DNA of 19,796 bases from Acidobacteriaceae bacterium (GTDB lineage Bacteria; Acidobacteriota; Terriglobia; Terriglobales; Acidobacteriaceae), in NCBI GenBank assembly GCA_003164255.1, contig PLST01000521.1, positions 7,796 to 27,591 on the forward strand. Direction: 5' to 3'. Shown here piece by piece: positions 1 through 6,916 of this stretch. How positions within the stretch are numbered: position 1 is the first letter of the stretch; each line of letters opens with the position of its first letter. Under the pieces are notes generated by a model, which was given only the letters and a program-made list of their open reading frames with translations, was not told where the DNA came from and did not search any database. Position numbers and translations under genes: made by a program.

Positions 1-321
1 CTGGATTCGGCCGCCCTGCAGGAACTGCGCGCGTTGGCCGCCGAAACCGCAGCCGGCAGCGGCCTCGGCAGCCAACTGGAAGTTGAGCCGATGGTCGTTC
101 ACGGCAATCCCTTCATCGAGATCCTGGCGGAGGCATCGGCACGGCGCGCCTGCCTGATTGTTCTGGGCGCATCGCATCGTTCGGCGTTCGAGAATCTGAC
201 CCGGGACCGCACAGTCTATCGGGTGCTTGCGCATGCGCGCTGCCCGGTGCTCACGTTGCGCGAGCCGTTTGAGACGGCGTCGGAAGGCAGGCAGGAGCAG
301 GTGGCAGCGCTTCACGGGTAG
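1..321 (+). CDS. Universal stress protein, C-terminal part (5' end outside window)
   Basis: The reading frame is open from the first base and stops with TAG at 319-321, leaving 106 residues of a longer protein. The segment LIVLGASHR followed by VYRVLAHARCPVLTLRE is the end of a UspA fold: a beta strand, the nucleotide-binding loop, a helix, and the final CPVL strand. The usual G-x2-G-x9-G-(S/T) ATP loop is degenerate here (GASHRS in place of GxxG), so nucleotide binding is uncertain. The last 15 residues are a short tail beyond the fold. It converges on the Crp/Fnr regulator gene, with only 74 bases between the stops. A second, two-domain USP lies 1.7 kb away on the other strand, so this is part of a stress-protein cluster. 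The family is clear; the exact role is not. Confidence 0.8.
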   Translation: MDSAALQELRALAAETAAGSGLGSQLEVEPMVVHGNPFIEILAEASARRACLIVLGASHRSAFENLTRDRTVYRVLAHARCPVLTLREPFETASEGRQEQVAALHG

Positions 322-395
322 GTTGGCTAGACTTGCCGGATGAATCCTGTGCTGTTTTTCTGGAAGGGGTTGAAGCGGGAAACGGCGAAATGCGG

Positions 396-1109
396 CTAGG
401 CGGTGAGGCGCTCAAGCTGGTCGGGCTTGACGATGGTCAGGCTGGTGCCCTTGATCGTGATCCACTGGTCGCGGCGGAACTGGTTGAGGAGGCGGGTAAC
501 CGTTTCGCGCGAGGTGCCTGCCATGTTGGCGATCTCTTCGTGAGTAAGCGCCATCGTGAAGCGAATCTCGGGCTTGCCGTTAGCCGTCGAGCGACCCCAG
601 TCCAAAAGCAGGCGAGCCAGGCGGCCGGCAGCAGAACCGGAAAGCGCCAGGCGCTTTGCATCGTGAAACACGGTAAGGTACTCACCGGAGAGCGACTGCG
701 CGGCATGCATGCTGGCAATGCCGTGGCGGCCCAGAAACTCAACAAACTCCTGCTTGCGAACCGTCTTCACCTGGCAGGGCTCAATGGCCTCCGCCGTCAC
801 TTCATGAGGAACATTGGCGAGCACGGCGCTCAGACCCATCACATCGCCGGGACCGGCGATCTTCAGGATCATGGTCTTGCCGTCGCGCGATGTGGAGGAA
901 ACCTTTACCTGTCCAAAACAGATGACAAAAACGTTGCGGGCTGCATCCCCTTCGGTGAAGAGCTTGGCTCCGCGCGCATGGCTCATCATGATGCCAATGT
1001 TGTCGTAGTCCTCAAGGGCCTCGGGTGTGAGATTGCAGAACATCCGCAGATGGCGGTGCTCACAATTCAAACAATCTTCCGGGGGGTGATGCGGGTGGAT
1101 CGAAGCCAT
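396..1109 (-). CDS. Crp/Fnr family transcriptional regulator with N-terminal cysteine cluster
   Basis: The 237-residue protein has a cyclic-nucleotide-fold sensor (about residues 27-125), a dimerisation helix (about 132-170) and a winged HTH (about 185-232). The recognition helix reads SRETVTRLL (200-208). Its R201, E202 and R206 match the CRP residues that read TGTGA, rather than the FNR ExxSR pattern. The cAMP-contacting Arg-Ser of CRP is absent (HEVTAEA at 102-108), so cAMP is unlikely to be the ligand. The N-terminus carries C13-x2-C16-x8-C25, with further cysteines at 64 and 112, which resembles an FNR-type Fe-S or redox sensor. I chose the ATG at 1107-1109 because the fold starts just after it and upstream codons look non-coding. 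The SD is weak (GGA about 7 bases upstream). A TATACT -10-like box lies at 1134-1139, without a clear -35. The gene is last in a USP/cNMP/Crp series and possibly controls it. Confidence 0.88.
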   Translation of the reverse strand: MASIHPHHPPEDCLNCEHRHLRMFCNLTPEALEDYDNIGIMMSHARGAKLFTEGDAARNVFVICFGQVKVSSTSRDGKTMILKIAGPGDVMGLSAVLANVPHEVTAEAIEPCQVKTVRKQEFVEFLGRHGIASMHAAQSLSGEYLTVFHDAKRLALSGSAAGRLARLLLDWGRSTANGKPEIRFTMALTHEEIANMAGTSRETVTRLLNQFRRDQWITIKGTSLTIVKPDQLERLTA

Positions 1110-1221
1110 AGGTGTTCCGAAGTGTCTGATTGGAGTATAGCGCAGATTCCCGCTGGCTCCGGCGGGGAATTTGCCCCTAATCGCCGGCCGGGATGAGGTC
1201 CTGAGACGCGGACCCAATCTT

Positions 1222-1734
1222 CTATGCCGGCTCAGCCTCGTTTGAGCGGCGCCGGACGTGGATTGTCCGGTTGAGGCAACAGGAGATGTAGGCCCGGGAA
1301 ACCTCGCGGGCCAGTTCCTCAAGCAAGCGCATCCGCAGCGGCGGGTAGCTGTCAAACGCTTGATTCAGGGCCTCCATTGGCAGCAACAGCAGCGACCCGG
1401 CGGATTGAGCGACGAGCGTGTAGGTGTGATGTCCGTCGCCGAGGGCGGCAGCCAGCTCAGCCAGGTCACCGGGGCGGCCCGAGCCAAGGGTCAGCCGGGA
1501 ATCGAGCCGCTCCGCCTTGCGAAGGAACAATCCAGAAACCACGACGTACAACCCTTTGCAGGCGGCGTGCTGCCGAAAAACCACATCCCCGCTTTCAAAG
1601 TCGAGGCATTGCGCCTGCCCGTTGAGAAGGTTTCCAGCCTCGGGAGGACACTCCAGCAACTCCGCCAGCGGGTGAGCCGCCACGGCTTCCAATTGCTCAG
1701 ATTTTGCCTCAGCCTGCCTGGTCAATTCTTCCAT
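1222..1734 (-). CDS. Cyclic-nucleotide-binding-fold protein without DNA-binding domain
   Basis: This is a 170-residue stand-alone sensor domain of the Crp/Fnr superfamily. A short charged N-terminal helix (1-20) precedes a jelly-roll (about 25-120) with typical pieces: LDFESGDVVFRQ, LYVVVSGLFLRK, GDLAELAAAL and a final LLLLP strand. The dimer helix follows (LRMRLLEELAREVSRAY, about 133-149). The protein ends at RRRSNEAEPA, where the HTH would normally begin, so it cannot bind DNA in the usual way. The CRP Arg-Ser cAMP pair is not visible. I chose the ATG at 1732-1734 because GGAGAG lies about six bases upstream. In-frame ATGs at 1845 and 1893 would add 37 or 53 residues of low-quality, Arg/Ser-rich sequence and have poorer SD sites. 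It lies between the two-domain USP and the Crp/Fnr regulator, all on one strand, so a role as signalling partner or heterodimer-forming modulator is possible but inferred. Confidence 0.75.
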   Translation of the reverse strand: MEELTRQAEAKSEQLEAVAAHPLAELLECPPEAGNLLNGQAQCLDFESGDVVFRQHAACKGLYVVVSGLFLRKAERLDSRLTLGSGRPGDLAELAAALGDGHHTYTLVAQSAGSLLLLPMEALNQAFDSYPPLRMRLLEELAREVSRAYISCCLNRTIHVRRRSNEAEPA

Positions 1735-1978
1735 TCTCTCTCTCCGGCGCCCGGGGTTGCGGCGAGCGGATTGCGACCGTTTCTTTCCTGCCGGTCCGTG
1801 GTGAGCGCGACTGGCGCTGGGTACGTGAGACGACCTGTATTCCATATGCGGCCACTCGCTCCTAATCGAATCAATCCAGATGAGCGGATCCATGGAATGA
1901 GGCGGCGCGCCTGTTTTTGCTTCGGCCGTGCCGAGCCTGCAGGTAAAGCCAGGCTGCCGGGCCTGCGCGCCTTTGCCG

Positions 1979-2878
1979 TTAAACGGCTTCAGCGGGTATC
2001 TTTGCCTCCCGCTCCCGTCCCCCGGTAAGAATTTCCGGCGGAACACACAGTACAGGCACCCGCGAACGGGCAAGCAGGGCAAAAGCGGTTCCGTGCGGCC
2101 CCGGCGTGTGGCTGGTCCGCTTGACGCCGGCCACCAGGATGCAGGGTTTATGCTGGTCAATCGCCGCAGCAAGCGCGTCGGGTGGATTGCCGTCTTTCAC
2201 CATGCATCGAACCGGGACTTCGGTGCTGCTTTTTACCCCAAACTTTTCCAGCGTGGCGGCTGGCGGATTGAGAAATGCCGAGGCCTCGGCGGGTGTGCGA
2301 GCGTGTACCGCCAGCAGCGGGCGCTTGAAGGTCTTCGCCAGCGAATAGGCGGTTGCCACCGCCGCCGCCGCCGCTTCATTCGGTTCCATGGCCAGCAACA
2401 CCGGACCGCCGGGAGTGGGGCGATACGGACCGGCATTCCAGTCGGCGGCTACGGCCAGAACCGGGCAGGTCGCAAGGCGCACAAGTTGTTCCGCAATTGC
2501 ACCCACAATAATGGGACCCGCACCCTGCATGCCCTTGGTGCCGATGACGATCAGTCCGGCTTCGTACTGGCGGGCCACGTCAAGCAGCATGTGCGCCACG
2601 GCGCCCTGGCGGATTTCGGAGTGACTGTGAATGCCTTCCTGCACCAGTTCGCCGGTCAGCTTGTCCAGCACTTCGCGGGCCTCTTCCGTGAGGCTCTTGC
2701 GCACTTTGCCGGGAACGGCGTTGACGGCCGCGTACTCCAGCGGGTCAAGCCCGTGCGCCAGAATGATCCGCGCGCCATAATTTGTGGCCAGCTTGCGGGC
2801 ATACTCCAGAGCGGCTTCCGACTGGCCGTTCAGGTCAGTGGCCACCACAATGGTTTTAAGCCCCGTTTCGAAACTCAT
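1979..2878 (-). CDS. Universal stress protein with two tandem UspA domains
   Basis: The 299-residue cytoplasmic protein has two UspA folds. Domain 1 (about 5-146) starts with KTIVVATDLNGQSEAALEYA and carries the ATP loop G113-x2-G116-x9-G126-A127, close to the consensus G-2x-G-9x-G-(S/T). It ends with CPVLAV. Domain 2 (about 157-280) starts with GPVLLAMEPNEAAAAAV and has a degenerate loop (GVKRTSHTPGPHGT), so only domain 1 looks able to bind nucleotide. The start is the ATG at 2876-2878, backed by a strong SD (GGGAGG, spacer CAAT). The stop is TAA at 1979-1981. The gene leads a minus-strand series into the cNMP-fold gene and the Crp/Fnr gene. A perfect Crp-type palindrome lies about 104 bases upstream of the start. 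Tandem USPs of this kind are commonly regulated by anoxia or stationary-phase Crp/Fnr factors; regulation here is inferred from position. Confidence 0.9.
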   Translation of the reverse strand: MSFETGLKTIVVATDLNGQSEAALEYARKLATNYGARIILAHGLDPLEYAAVNAVPGKVRKSLTEEAREVLDKLTGELVQEGIHSHSEIRQGAVAHMLLDVARQYEAGLIVIGTKGMQGAGPIIVGAIAEQLVRLATCPVLAVAADWNAGPYRPTPGGPVLLAMEPNEAAAAAVATAYSLAKTFKRPLLAVHARTPAEASAFLNPPAATLEKFGVKSSTEVPVRCMVKDGNPPDALAAAIDQHKPCILVAGVKRTSHTPGPHGTAFALLARSRVPVLCVPPEILTGGREREAKIPAEAV

Positions 2879-3189
2879 ATTGCCTCCCGACGCAGGGGAA
2901 CGTCCTGCTGCTTCAATCCCATTGAACTCTGAGTCTGCGCGTTGGCGTAGAGCACTAGCAGTGACCCCATTCACCCCGCTCTGTGACTCGTGTCACAATG
3001 GCAAATCCCTCATTTTGCTGAAGCTATATGCATTTAGTAGTCGGAACGCATGCGTATTTGAACCGGCGCTCCCATGGCGATGCCTTTCCATTAGCGAGAT
3101 TGCGAACCACAATCCGGTCCATTCCTTGTGGGTTTGGCGGCGTAAGATGGTCCAGTTCCCGGAAGAAGGTGGCGATGAGGAGACTTGGA
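2879..3189. other. Divergent intergenic region with a Crp-type operator
   Basis: This 311-base stretch separates the minus-strand USP from the plus-strand methyltransferase-like gene. I see no convincing coding frame in it; in-frame codons upstream of the plus-strand gene (from ATG 3028) give an Arg/His/Ser-rich peptide with no family features. It holds the palindrome at 2982-2997 and an AT-rich patch (about 3003-3036) with a TATATG at 3025-3030 that could serve as a plus-strand -10. No good -35 accompanies it. Confidence 0.6.
2982..2997. promoter_or_regulatory. Crp/Fnr-family operator, TGTGAC-TCGT-GTCACA
   Basis: This is a perfect 6-4-6 inverted repeat that contains TGTGA-N6-TCACA, the E. 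coli CRP consensus core. It lies 104 bases before the USP start and 193 bases before the preferred start of the divergent gene, so it could act on either. The neighbouring Crp/Fnr regulator has the CRP-like helix RETVTR, which should read exactly this half-site. That the regulator binds here is an inference. Confidence 0.65.
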
Positions 3190-3831
3190 ATGCTCGGTCT
3201 CACTTTAGTGTTCTTTCTCATTCAGTTCGGGCTTGCCGCCCTCGGCTGGGGTGGAGTGGGCGCATTCTTTGCTCATCGGGCTTTTGTTGCCCTTGCCGTA
3301 GCCTCGCTCGCGCTGGGCATGGTGGGGCTGTTCACCGAAGGCAACATCAGCCCGGGACAAGAAGAAGATCGCTCCAATCGCTGGGTGCTTGGTGCCTTCA
3401 CTCTTCTCTCTTTTGCCATGGCCTGGCTGCCTGCCTATACCGACCGCATCGGCTTTTTGACACTGGACGGAGAGTCCATGCGGTGGGCCGGCCTGGTGGC
3501 GATGATTGCGGGAAGCATCCTGCGGCTCGTTCCGGTATTCATCCTGGGCAGGCGCTTCAGCGGGCTCGTCGCCATCCAGCAAGGGCACACGCTGGTCACC
3601 GATGGCCTCTACAAGACGATTCGCAATCCGAGCTACCTGGGCTTGATCGTTTCTTCCCTTGGATGGGTGCTTGTATTTCGATCCGGAGCCGGCATCATGC
3701 TAGTGGCCCTGCTGATGGTGCCTCTGGTTGCCCGCATGAATGCTGAGGAGAAGTTGCTGCACGAGCACTTCGGCAGCGAGTACGATGCCTACCGCGCGCG
3801 CACATGGCGGCTGATTCCCGGAATTTATTGA
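3190..3831 (+). CDS. Integral membrane methyltransferase-like protein (isoprenylcysteine carboxyl methyltransferase / PEMT fold)
   Basis: The 213-residue protein has about five hydrophobic segments (near 3-20, 28-47, 66-82, 98-118 and 150-180). It then carries the ICMT/PEMT-type C-terminal signature: QGHTLVTDGLYKTIRNPSYLG (R145-N146-P147-x-Y149), an EE pair at 186-187, and HFGSEYDAYRARTWRLIPGIY. In this family that region binds S-adenosylmethionine and the lipid-side acceptor. The acceptor in bacteria is mostly unknown. I chose the ATG at 3190 because AGGAG lies seven bases upstream. The ATG at 3175, which adds MRRLG, is nearly as good. The TGA at 3829-3831 is only 30 bases before the GH92 start, so the two genes are probably co-transcribed. 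The family assignment is firm and the substrate unknown. Confidence 0.82.
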   Translation: MLGLTLVFFLIQFGLAALGWGGVGAFFAHRAFVALAVASLALGMVGLFTEGNISPGQEEDRSNRWVLGAFTLLSFAMAWLPAYTDRIGFLTLDGESMRWAGLVAMIAGSILRLVPVFILGRRFSGLVAIQQGHTLVTDGLYKTIRNPSYLGLIVSSLGWVLVFRSGAGIMLVALLMVPLVARMNAEEKLLHEHFGSEYDAYRARTWRLIPGIY

Positions 3832-3861
3832 TACTGGTATCTATTGATAGTGGAGAAGACC

Positions 3862-6093
3862 TTGAAATTTTCCTTTCGATTACTGCTTGCCCTTGTGCCA
3901 GTTCTTCTGCTTGCGCCTGGGCTGCGCGGCCAACATGCCGCCGATCCTGCCGCCAATATCGACCCGCTGCTCGGTGTTGCAGGCGGTGGCAACGTGTTTC
4001 CCGGTCCCGCGGTGCCGTTCGGCATGATCAAGCCCGGACCGGACATGGCGGCGCTCCCGGGCCACGATGCCAACGCCGGATGGAATGAGAAGGACGACAT
4101 TCGCGGATTTTCGCAGACGCATGTCAGCGGCACAGGCGGCGGCGACAAGTACGGGAATATCCTGGTGCTGCCAACGACGGGCGACATTGAACCGATGGAT
4201 TCAACAACTTCGCCTCGCGCGAATGAGAAGGCATCGGCTGGGCTCTATTCGGTCACGCTGGCCCGCTACGGCATCGGCGTTGAAATCACCGCTGCTCGCC
4301 GTTCGGCGATCTATCGGATCCGATATCCCAAGGGCGCGGAGGCTAATTTACTCTTCGATGTGAGTCATTACCTGCTTTCGGGCGTGAGGACGGGCGAGGC
4401 GCAAGCGCTTGTGTCGTCGGATGTGAAGGTACTATCGCCCACCCAGGTTGCCGGTTCCACCAGCGTTACGGGTGGTTGGAATAAGCAACCGAACACCTAC
4501 ACAGTTTACTTCTATGCAGTAACAGATACGGCCGCTGCATCGAGGGGAACGTGGCTTGATGGCCAGCAGCAGCCTGGTGGCAAAGCAAAATTGCCCAGGC
4601 AAAATGCGGGAACGTGGCTGACCTTTGAGCCGAAGGCGGGTCGACCTGTGCTGATGAAGATCGGCATCTCGTTCATCAGCGTCGGGCAGGCGCGCAGGAA
4701 TCTTGAGGCCGAAATTCCGGGCTTCGACTTCGCTGCGACGCATGCAGCGGCGGTCGCCGAGTGGAATCGTGCGCTGGCCACTGTGGAGTTGAAAGGCGAA
4801 ACCCCGGAGCAGGCGCAGGTTTTTTATACCGCGCTCTACCACACGATGCTGATGCCGACCGATCGCAGCGGCGAGAATCCGCTGTGGAAGTCGGATGAGC
4901 CCTACTACGACGACTACTACGCCATCTGGGATATCTTCCGCACCTCGGGTCCGCTGCTCACGCTGATTGCGCCTGAGCGGCAGACGGCGATTGTGCGATC
5001 ACTCGTGGATATTTACCGGCACGAGGGCTGGTTGCCCGATGCGCGCAGCGGTAATTACAACGGGCGCACACAGGGCGGCAGCAACGCCGAGTTCATGATT
5101 TCCGACGCATATATAAAAGGCCTGAAAGGCATCGACTGGAACACAGCCTACGCGGCCGAGGTGAATGACGCCGAGGTGTCTCCCGCGGATCACTTCAAGG
5201 AGGGCCGTGGCGGCCTCGACGACTGGCACAAGCTGGGCTACGTTTCCATCGAAGGGTCTGACCGGTCAGGATCGGTCCACATGGAATATGCGGCCGACGA
5301 TTTTGAAATCGCGTTGCTGGCCAAAGGGCTCGGCAAGCAGGACGACTACGAGAAGTACCGGGCGCGCTCGGCGAACTGGAAGAACCTGTGGGACGCTGAC
5401 TTCACCGTGGATGGATTCAAGGGATTCATCCGGCCGCGGCATCGCGATGGAAGCTGGCTTTCGCCGTTTACCGCGATGGATAGTGGGAGCTGGAACGGAA
5501 ACACGTTCTATGAAGGCAACTCCTGGACCTACTCCACGTTTGTGCCGCAGGATGTGCCTGCGCTGATCCGGATGAGCGGCGGAGCCCAGACGTTTGTCGA
5601 TCGCCTTGACGCGTTCTTTGCCGTGCCATTGCGCTACGACGTGGGCAACGAGCCTGGATTTCTTACGCCTTATCTCTACAACTGGGCGGGCCGGCCAGAC
5701 AAGACGGCCGCGCACGTGAGGGCGATCATTGCTGCCAGTTATCACGAGGGCCCGAAGGGGTTGCCGGGTAACGACGACTCGGGCGCCATGTCGTCGTGGT
5801 TCGCGTTCGGTCAGATGGGCATCTTTCCGAATGCGGGTCAGGATCTGTACCTCATCGGTAGCCCTGCATATCCCGAGACGAAACTGCACCTTGCCGACGG
5901 AAAGACCTTCACAATTGAGGCGCGCGGGGTGTCGGCGGAGAACATATACGTAGCGTCAGCAACCTTGAACGGCAAGCCGCTGAACAGGGCGTGGCTGCGG
6001 CACGGTGAGATTGCAGCTGGCGGGCGACTGGTGCTCAGGATGAGCGCCAAGCCCGGGAACTGGGCACAGCAGGACCTGCCGCCTGCCCCCTGA
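3862..6093 (+). CDS. Secreted GH92 alpha-mannosidase
   Basis: The protein has 743 residues. A signal peptide (MKFSFRLLLALVPVLLLAPG) is followed by the N-terminal GH92 hallmark IDPLLGVAGGGNVFPGPAVP and FGMIKPGPD, then GFSQTHVSGTGGGDKYGNI. The catalytic (alpha/alpha)6 domain follows. GH92 enzymes are Ca2+-dependent inverting exo-alpha-mannosidases. The expected general acid Glu is E551 (YEGNSW) and the base Asp region is GNDDSG (D638, D639); both are present. Length matches the family. The start is TTG at 3862: GGAG lies six bases upstream and translation from it gives a clean signal peptide. An in-frame TTG at 3844 and a GTG at 3850 would spoil the SD spacing. It acts in the periplasm or outside the cell on mannose-containing glycans. 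The motif usually written VPHD reads VPQD here, so linkage specificity is open. Confidence 0.92.
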   Translation: MKFSFRLLLALVPVLLLAPGLRGQHAADPAANIDPLLGVAGGGNVFPGPAVPFGMIKPGPDMAALPGHDANAGWNEKDDIRGFSQTHVSGTGGGDKYGNILVLPTTGDIEPMDSTTSPRANEKASAGLYSVTLARYGIGVEITAARRSAIYRIRYPKGAEANLLFDVSHYLLSGVRTGEAQALVSSDVKVLSPTQVAGSTSVTGGWNKQPNTYTVYFYAVTDTAAASRGTWLDGQQQPGGKAKLPRQNAGTWLTFEPKAGRPVLMKIGISFISVGQARRNLEAEIPGFDFAATHAAAVAEWNRALATVELKGETPEQAQVFYTALYHTMLMPTDRSGENPLWKSDEPYYDDYYAIWDIFRTSGPLLTLIAPERQTAIVRSLVDIYRHEGWLPDARSGNYNGRTQGGSNAEFMISDAYIKGLKGIDWNTAYAAEVNDAEVSPADHFKEGRGGLDDWHKLGYVSIEGSDRSGSVHMEYAADDFEIALLAKGLGKQDDYEKYRARSANWKNLWDADFTVDGFKGFIRPRHRDGSWLSPFTAMDSGSWNGNTFYEGNSWTYSTFVPQDVPALIRMSGGAQTFVDRLDAFFAVPLRYDVGNEPGFLTPYLYNWAGRPDKTAAHVRAIIAASYHEGPKGLPGNDDSGAMSSWFAFGQMGIFPNAGQDLYLIGSPAYPETKLHLADGKTFTIEARGVSAENIYVASATLNGKPLNRAWLRHGEIAAGGRLVLRMSAKPGNWAQQDLPPAP

Positions 6094-6338
6094 TTACAGG
6101 CTTGGAGCCTTAAGGTGCGCGCGAAATGTCGCGCGGCCGTGCGACTGAGGTAGCGGACAACAGAACTGTAAATTGCGAAGGGGATGGCCTCGACTGAAAA
6201 CGTGTTCAGTAAGGACGGCTCGCGCTTGCGAGCTTGCTTCAGATTCTGAGTGAGGCAACGAGGCCGGGAATGAAGCCTTCTGTGCCGAGCGTGATGGAGT
6301 GCAGACCGGGGAAGCTCTTCAGAATACGGGGAAATGAA
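6094..6338. other. Convergent intergenic region with hairpins and a coding-like remnant
   Basis: This lies between the GH92 stop and the stop of the small minus-strand gene. Two short hairpins follow the GH92 gene: AGGCT-TGG-AGCCT at 6098-6110 and CGCGCG-AAATGT-CGCGCG at 6118-6135. Neither has a T tract, so termination is only possible. Minus-strand codons from about 6345 down to a TGA at 6241 read like protein (ILKSFPGLHSITLGTEGF) but have no start codon, suggesting a gene remnant. Confidence 0.4.
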
Positions 6339-6587
6339 TCAATAATTCTTCGAGGCCTTGGCAGACTTCAAGAAGACCAGAAGTGCCATGCCGCCAAGAA
6401 CGACGCCAAGCAGGAACAGCGAACCCGACTCCGGCGCTGCCTCAAGTGAGATCACAACACCGCCCAGATGGCTGAGCGAGTGGGTTAATTTGCCGTTGAA
6501 GTAGTAACCAAAGGTTGAACCAAGCGCGGATGGCGTGACTGGCAGCAACGCACCCAAGGCGAGGGAGCCCAACAAGAACTTCTTCAT
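6339..6587 (-). CDS. Small PEP-CTERM-like exported protein
   Basis: The 82-residue product begins with a signal peptide (MKKFLLGSLALGALLPVTPS, with an ALG site near 23). A short mature part follows (about 24-50: STFGYYFNGKLTHSLSHLGG). The end resembles a PEP-CTERM sorting tail: APESGS at 51-56, a hydrophobic stretch LFLLGVVLGGMALLVFL, and a basic end with K74, K77 and K80. Known PEP-CTERM tails have P-E-P, a TM helix and an Arg-rich end; here the motif is PES and the basic residues are lysines, so it is a variant. Family members are processed by exosortase during export and often linked to exopolysaccharide. The ATG at 6585-6587 has AGGA seven bases upstream. The mature part is only about 27 residues, unusually small. 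An Fnr-like palindrome lies just upstream. Function unknown. Confidence 0.65.
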   Translation of the reverse strand: MKKFLLGSLALGALLPVTPSALGSTFGYYFNGKLTHSLSHLGGVVISLEAAPESGSLFLLGVVLGGMALLVFLKSAKASKNY

Positions 6588-6613
6588 CTGTTTGTCCTGA
6601 TCTAACGGTCCAG

Positions 6614-6629
6614 ATTGACCCCAGTCAAT
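6614..6629. promoter_or_regulatory. Fnr-like operator, ATTGAC-CCCA-GTCAAT
   Basis: This perfect 6-4-6 inverted repeat matches TTGAc-N4-gTCAA, close to the Fnr/Anr/Dnr consensus TTGAT-N4-ATCAA. It begins 26 bases upstream of the ATG of the small PEP-CTERM-like gene. That is too close for a class II activator site relative to any promoter that leaves room for the SD, so a repressor role or a promoter further upstream is more likely. The binding protein is inferred to be of the Crp/Fnr family. Confidence 0.5.
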
Positions 6630-6756
6630 GAACCGCTTTTATCTCATCTAAGGCCCAAGGGGCGGCCTTGATGGATTACTTTCTTGTAAAGCAACCTACA
6701 TGCCAAACATAACGCGCTTTAGATTCAGTTGCATATGGCTTTCGAGGTTCCCCCAA

Positions 6757-6774
6757 TGTGCAAATATTTGCACA
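6757..6774. promoter_or_regulatory. 18-bp perfect palindrome, operator-like
   Basis: TGTGCAAATATTTGCACA equals its own reverse complement over 18 bases, with no spacer. It lies about 170 bases upstream of the small PEP-CTERM-like gene in AT-rich sequence. Perfect odd-length-free palindromes of this size usually bind dimeric repressors. No regulator that would use it can be named from this window. Confidence 0.5.
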
Positions 6775-6916
6775 CATGAAAAGGTAAGTGACCCATTTTT
6801 TACCTCTTCCGCTCCCGGATTCCCGATCTGAATTGGACCTTTTGGGTCCTGTTCGAATTGTGCTGAAGGCCTCCCAAAGGCAGGCGATGACGAGGAATTG
6901 CGAGCGACCGGCGGGC

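Noticed and set aside
333..1196. Plus-strand frame opposite the Crp/Fnr gene
   Set aside because: The minus strand carries a full sensor and HTH domain; the plus-strand product has no recognisable domain.
1928..2932. Plus-strand frame opposite the two-domain USP
   Set aside because: The minus strand has two UspA folds and a strong SD; the plus-strand product is His/Arg-rich with no family.
6600..6628. TTGACT and TTAGAT 17 bases apart on the minus strand as a promoter for the small PEP-CTERM-like gene
   Set aside because: The start point would fall within the SD, leaving no leader; the TTGAC is better explained as half of the palindrome.
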